From Clostridia bacterium (lineage in GTDB: Bacteria; Bacillota_E; SLMV01; PUMD01): a stretch of DNA of 5,547 bases. Shown one piece after another: positions 4,854-5,547 of this stretch (within the stretch, counting starts at the first letter, position 1; the number at the start of each line of letters is the position of its first letter). Where the stretch lies: assembly GCA_007128555.1 (NCBI GenBank), contig SKXF01000358.1, positions 1-5,547 of the forward strand. Reading direction: 5' to 3'. The notes beneath the pieces were generated by a model that was not told the origin of the DNA, ran no database searches, and saw only the letters and a list, made by a program, of their open reading frames with translations. Both the position numbers and the translations under genes were made by a program.

Positions 4854-5042
4854 GTGTGACTGCAGGGTGTGATGCCAATCACCACCCCGTTCGCGGGAGG
4901 TCAAGCACCTCGTGGATCACCCTGAAAGATCGGCCGCCCCGACGTTGCAATCACGTACACGAGAACCGGCCATGGTGCATTGGCCGTTACCTATGCGAGC
5001 TCTGCGGGAAAGCGCCGAACCCTGCAGCAAAGGGATCGGACT

Positions 5043-5547
5043 TCACCGCCGCAGCCTCTCGGAGATCCTCCGTTCATAACCCTGGTCCGAGGGTTCGTAA
5101 TACCGGGTCCCCTCCATCCCCTCGGGCAGGTAATGCTGCTGAACCCAGTGTCCCTCGTGGTCATGGGGGTAACGGTAGCCCTCGCCCCGGCCCAATTCGG
5201 AGGCGCCGCTGTAGCTGGCATCCTTCAGGTGAGGGGGCACCCCCCTGCCCTTCCCTCTCCGCACATCCTCCAGGGCCCGGTCAATGGCCAGGGAGGTGTT
5301 GCTCTTGGGGGCCGTGGCGATATACAGGGCCGCCTCGGCGAGGATGATCCTCCCCTCGGGCATTCCCACCCGCTCCACCGCCTGGGCACATGCCGCTGCG
5401 ACCTGCAGGGCCCGGGGATCTGCCATTCCCACGTCCTCCGCCGCGTGGACCATCAGGCGGCGGGCAATGAAACGGGGCTCCTCGCCAGCGTAGATCATCC
5501 GCGCCAGCCAATACAGGGTGGCGTCGGGATCCGAACCCCGCATGCTC
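5043..5547 (-). CDS. rarA: Replication-associated recombination protein A (RarA/MgsA), C-terminal part
   Basis: Only the last 167 residues of the family's usual 430-450 are in the window; the AAA+ ATPase domain with its Walker motifs lies beyond the right edge. RarA is a clamp-loader-like, tetrameric ATPase that acts at stalled replication forks with SSB and RecA. The visible part covers the conserved C-terminal tetramerisation region: SMRGSDPDATLYWLARMIYA, then FIARRLMVHAAEDVGMADPR, MPEGRIILAEAALYIATAPK followed by SN, VPPHLKDASY, GYRYPHDHEGHWVQQHYLPE, and RYYEPSDQGYE near the end. These follow the family consensus nearly residue by residue and end at a normal point (TGA at 5045-5043), so the gene appears intact at its 3' end. 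An ATG at 5543-5541 is internal, being preceded in frame by the conserved serine of 'SMRGSDPD'. It is the first of the minus-strand genes but lies 398 bp from fdhD and is probably a separate unit. Confidence 0.93.
   Translation of the reverse strand, partial: SMRGSDPDATLYWLARMIYAGEEPRFIARRLMVHAAEDVGMADPRALQVAAACAQAVERVGMPEGRIILAEAALYIATAPKSNTSLAIDRALEDVRRGKGRGVPPHLKDASYSGASELGRGEGYRYPHDHEGHWVQQHYLPEGMEGTRYYEPSDQGYERRISERLRR

Larger units (their letters stand above)
4645..5042. other. Gap between rarA and fdhD
   Basis: Nearly 400 bp without a credible gene. Plus-strand frames here translate to Arg/Pro/Gly-rich sequence and run antisense into rarA. On the minus strand, the direction of both neighbours, the stretch contains a strong hairpin (4830-4853), GC-rich segments able to fold, a possible promoter (4707-4736) and a dyad (4688-4704) near fdhD. 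No canonical terminator with a T-run is seen after rarA. Confidence 0.6.

Noticed and set aside
529..5097. GAGGGTTCG occurring at 529, 610 and 5089
   Set aside because: A short 9-mer with one copy inside rarA coding sequence; no consistent spacing or context.
4805..5347. 180-codon open frame on the plus strand
   Set aside because: Its second half is antisense to the clearly conserved rarA, its translation is Arg/Pro/Gly-rich without any family pattern, and it lacks a ribosome site.

Overview
The window looks like a chromosomal segment from a GC-rich bacterium. An anaerobic, possibly thermophilic Bacillota lineage fits best: GGAGG-type ribosome sites, GTG/TTG-like starts, a formate dehydrogenase accessory gene, a bacterial TrmB-family regulator and a Uma2-family nuclease. 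The lineage is an inference; no rRNA or other marker is present. Coding density is low, with three gaps of about 400 to 550 bp.

Layout, left to right. (a) 1-232, minus: N-terminal part of a creatinase/Xaa-Pro peptidase-like (M24 family) protein running off the left edge. (b) 249-743: a gap with no recognisable gene, ending in a promoter-like segment that carries three GTATG repeats at exact 9-bp spacing. (c) 744-1520, plus: a fusion of an excisionase/MerR-like helix-turn-helix with a Uma2 (DUF820) PD-(D/E)XK nuclease domain, the only gene on the plus strand. (d) 1521-2066: a gap holding the decayed C-terminal end of a heavy-metal P-type ATPase on the minus strand, with a frameshift and a perfect 39-bp tandem duplication. 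(e) 2067-3631, minus: a two-gene operon encoding an SCP2-cupin fusion protein followed, after 2 nt, by a TrmB-family regulator. Upstream is a strong promoter (TTGACA-17-TATAGT) overlapped by two AGTA-N2-TACT inverted repeats, which look like an autoregulatory operator. (f) 3632-3888: that control region plus palindromes behind fdhD. (g) 3889-4644, minus: fdhD, the sulfurtransferase that activates formate dehydrogenase, with an unusual CGSG motif and a doubtful start codon. (h) 4645-5042: a gap with a possible fdhD promoter, a dyad and a strong hairpin. (i) 5043-5547, minus: C-terminal part of the replication-associated AAA+ ATPase RarA, running off the right edge.

The only genes that clearly work together are the SCP2-cupin and trmB pair. 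The simplest reading is a self-regulated ligand-responsive module in which the TrmB protein represses its own promoter. Its ligand is unknown. This module is the best candidate for something undescribed; the HTH-Uma2 fusion with its repeat-bearing promoter is second.
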